Below are positions 33,923 to 35,175 of a stretch of 35,175 nt of DNA, one piece after another. The first letter of the stretch is position 1. The number at the start of each line of letters is the position of its first letter. Both the position numbers and the translations under genes were made by a program. A model generated the notes under the pieces. It was given only the letters and a program-made list of their open reading frames with translations, did no database searches and was not told the DNA's origin. Location: positions 1 through 35,175 of the forward strand of contig JAZSBO010000008.1 in the NCBI GenBank assembly GCA_045602425.1. The letters are read 5' to 3'. Origin of the DNA: RGIG9608 sp045602425. GTDB lineage: Bacteria > Bacteroidota > Bacteroidia > Bacteroidales > Paludibacteraceae.

Positions 33923-33992
33923 TGTCTGTACTCAGAAATGCAGACGGCAACGGAAATGAACGACTGACGAAAATGTAGATAAAGATAAACAG

Positions 33993-34039
33993 ACAGCATA
34001 CAAATGGGTTCTTACATTGATAACCCATTTGTATGCTGT
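33993..34039. repeat. 18-bp perfect inverted repeat with 11-nt loop
   Basis: ACAGCATACAAATGGGTT (33993-34010) is the exact reverse complement of the arm at 34022-34039. Neither side is followed by a clean T run, so it does not look like a standard intrinsic terminator. It lies about 90 bp downstream of the minus-strand HTH genes. Confidence 0.9.
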
Positions 34040-34132
34040 TCTTGTCTCTATCCATAGGGGCACTATTATTTTGCAATAGATGAATATAGGGCAAGCGGTA
34101 AATTTCACTCCCTCCAAAAATATAGAAGGGAT

Positions 34133-34444
34133 TTATCCACTGCCACTCATCAAATGCGTTCCGTTGTATTCCCGTTTCAACGCCTGCTCAATCTCACTTC
34201 GCTTGTACAGAACTTTGCCACCGAGCACATAGTAAGGGAGTGTTCCGTTACTGCGATACTCACTCAATGTTCTTCGGCTCACTTTAAGCATATACGCCAC
34301 CTCCTTGTCGCATAGATACTCATCATCGTTTTGCAAGGCTGCACCATCTTTTGGCATACTATCGAGAATCTCCGATAGCTGGTCGATACTCTCGTGAATG
34401 GACTGCATCCACACATCATCTTTGGTTCGCATTTCTTGATACAT
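34133..34444 (-). CDS. Excisionase-like HTH protein (downstream)
   Basis: 103 residues. A helix-turn-helix of the MerR/excisionase type (HTH_17) is visible at about 45-90: YLCDKEVAYMLKVSRRTLSEYRSNGTLPYYVLGGKVLYKRSEIEQAL. The N-terminal 40 residues are helical and acidic. Small HTH proteins of this kind come in pairs in Bacteroides conjugative and mobilizable transposons, where some (Xis2c, Xis2d) help excision. It lies 30 bp after the next HTH gene on the same strand, so the two are probably one unit. No integrase is visible in the window. Confidence 0.85.
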   Translation of the reverse strand: MYQEMRTKDDVWMQSIHESIDQLSEILDSMPKDGAALQNDDEYLCDKEVAYMLKVSRRTLSEYRSNGTLPYYVLGGKVLYKRSEIEQALKREYNGTHLMSGSG

Positions 34445-34474
34445 AGTTCAAATGGTTTTATTGTTATACATTGA

Positions 34475-34789
34475 TTAGATTTCTCGTCCCTTCCATCTGG
34501 CTTCTTTTCGTCTGTCCTCTACCTTTGTTACAATGCTCTCTACATCTTCGGGCAGGTAGTACGTGCGGTTGCCGATTTTGGTGTAGGCAAGCGTACCGTT
34601 ATCACGCAAAGTCTGCAATGTACGCTTGCTTATCTTCAATCGCTGACAAACATCCTGATGGTCGAGCCAATTGTTTGTCTTTTTCTTCCCGCTCTTGACA
34701 ACGGGTGAATTTGATACTCGCAGAATGAACTGCTCAATCTTCGTGGCAAATTCCTCAAATGCCTTTCTCTCAAAAATGATTAAATCCAT
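34475..34789 (-). CDS. Excisionase-like HTH protein (upstream)
   Basis: 104 residues. The HTH_17-type domain is at about 40-90: WLDHQDVCQRLKISKRTLQTLRDNGTLAYTKIGNRTYYLPEDVESIV, with a basic C-terminal tail (EDRRKEARWKGREI). The fold and order match the first gene of the Bacteroides HTH pair, and the two domains resemble each other (K-I/V-S-[KR]-R-T-L; R-[SD]-N-G-T-L). Probably DNA binding, acting on excision or expression of an integrative element. Codon use is richer in G/C than the core genes. Confidence 0.85.
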   Translation of the reverse strand: MDLIIFERKAFEEFATKIEQFILRVSNSPVVKSGKKKTNNWLDHQDVCQRLKISKRTLQTLRDNGTLAYTKIGNRTYYLPEDVESIVTKVEDRRKEARWKGREI

Positions 34790-35175
34790 ACGCTTTATTT
34801 TAATTTATTACACTTGTTTTCTTGTTTCGCACTGCTAAATAAGGAAGAGATTTTCATACTTCAATGGCACTAACAATAGGTGTCATTGCTTGTCATATCG
34901 TTTCATCACAGACACGACAATCAGCCATTGAAATAGGCTCTGTTCTCATACGCGGTTCCGTTTTCTGAGGGCAAAGAAAGAGATAAGTTATCACACCTCA
35001 ATCATACGGTGAGCCTGTTGCAGTATGTGGCACAGTTCGTGGCACTTTTAGATGTTTATGATGATACATTCCTAAGCATACATCACATTGTAACCAATAT
35101 TATATAAGAATATCCCAATCGATTATCCGTCTCGGATCTCGTCCGCTGCATTGTCGTTTGTCAAACAGACCGATA
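34790..35175. other. Gene-free right end of the window
   Basis: 386 bp with no convincing complete gene. An imperfect inverted repeat AATGGCAC/GTGTCATT lies at about 34863-34887, and two GTGGCAC copies sit 12 bp apart near 35027-35045. At the extreme right, minus-strand frames stay open for 16 to 22 codons to the window edge and could be the end of a gene beyond it. Nothing identifies that gene. Confidence 0.5.

Larger units (their letters stand above)
33520..34132. other. Non-coding edge of a mobile element next to prmC
   Basis: 613 bp without a convincing gene. From about 33590 the sequence is richer in G+C than the core. It holds a TACCTTTG box on the minus strand (33670-33677) within GTACCTTTGT, a 7-bp inverted repeat AACGGTT (33569-33575)/AACCGTT (33611-33617), a nested hairpin (33833-33922) and an 18-bp perfect inverted repeat (33993-34039). 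Open frames on both strands here are short and cross the hairpins; I do not consider them genes. Confidence 0.55.

Noticed and set aside
33765..34117. Overlapping open frames on both strands (66 to 109 residues) in the element edge
   Set aside because: They run through the nested hairpin and the 18-bp inverted repeat, and none has a recognisable domain or promoter.
1..35175. CRISPR array, rRNA operon, insertion sequence or full prophage
   Set aside because: No regularly spaced repeats, rRNA-like sequence, transposase or phage structural gene was seen.

Overview
The window looks like chromosomal DNA of an AT-rich member of the Bacteroidales (phylum Bacteroidota). Three things point there: many genes are preceded by the Bacteroidota -7 box TAnnTTTG with almost no Shine-Dalgarno sequences; the batA-E aerotolerance operon and a NanL/NanT/NanE-type sialic acid locus are present; and Rho carries a long disordered insert. 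Genus cannot be fixed from the sequence alone.

Layout. 1-570: AT-rich spacer with a (TG)9 tract, then a tRNA-Lys/tRNA-Ser pair on the minus strand with its own promoter and terminator. 582-1103 (-): kdsC-like phosphatase, divergent from a sialic acid operon at 1187-7163: nanA lyase, a kelch mutarotase fused to an SSS transporter, an AGE-type 2-epimerase, a NanQ/YhcH-like anomerase and a creatininase-family amidohydrolase. The first four form a coherent route from periplasmic sialic acid to GlcNAc; the fifth has no assigned role in that route. 7305-16170: one long operon, moxR, DUF58, an unnamed membrane protein, batA, batB, batC, batD, batE, then a translationally coupled PAP2 phosphatase.

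16167-18819 (-): DUF3467 protein and a TonB-dependent receptor. 18962-20893 (+): ABC-F ATPase. 20962-23824 (-): a secreted BIG2/transglutaminase-like protein downstream of rho. 24050-28093 (+): fabD, plsC, a PorE-like TPR/propeller/OmpA protein and a second acyltransferase. 28090-29554 (-): recF and yraN. 29668-32198 (+): RsmF-like rRNA methyltransferase and a third acyltransferase. 32193-33499 (-): prmC and recX. Three convergent gene pairs overlap at their stop codons.

From about 33,590 to the right end the character changes: higher G+C, low coding density, a nested hairpin, an 18-bp perfect inverted repeat and two small excisionase-like HTH genes. I read this as the edge, possibly a decayed one, of an integrative/conjugative element next to prmC. 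No integrase or complete end is visible. The most interesting leads are the creatininase-family enzyme and the doubled mutarotases in the sialic acid operon, and the structured DNA in the mobile-element edge.
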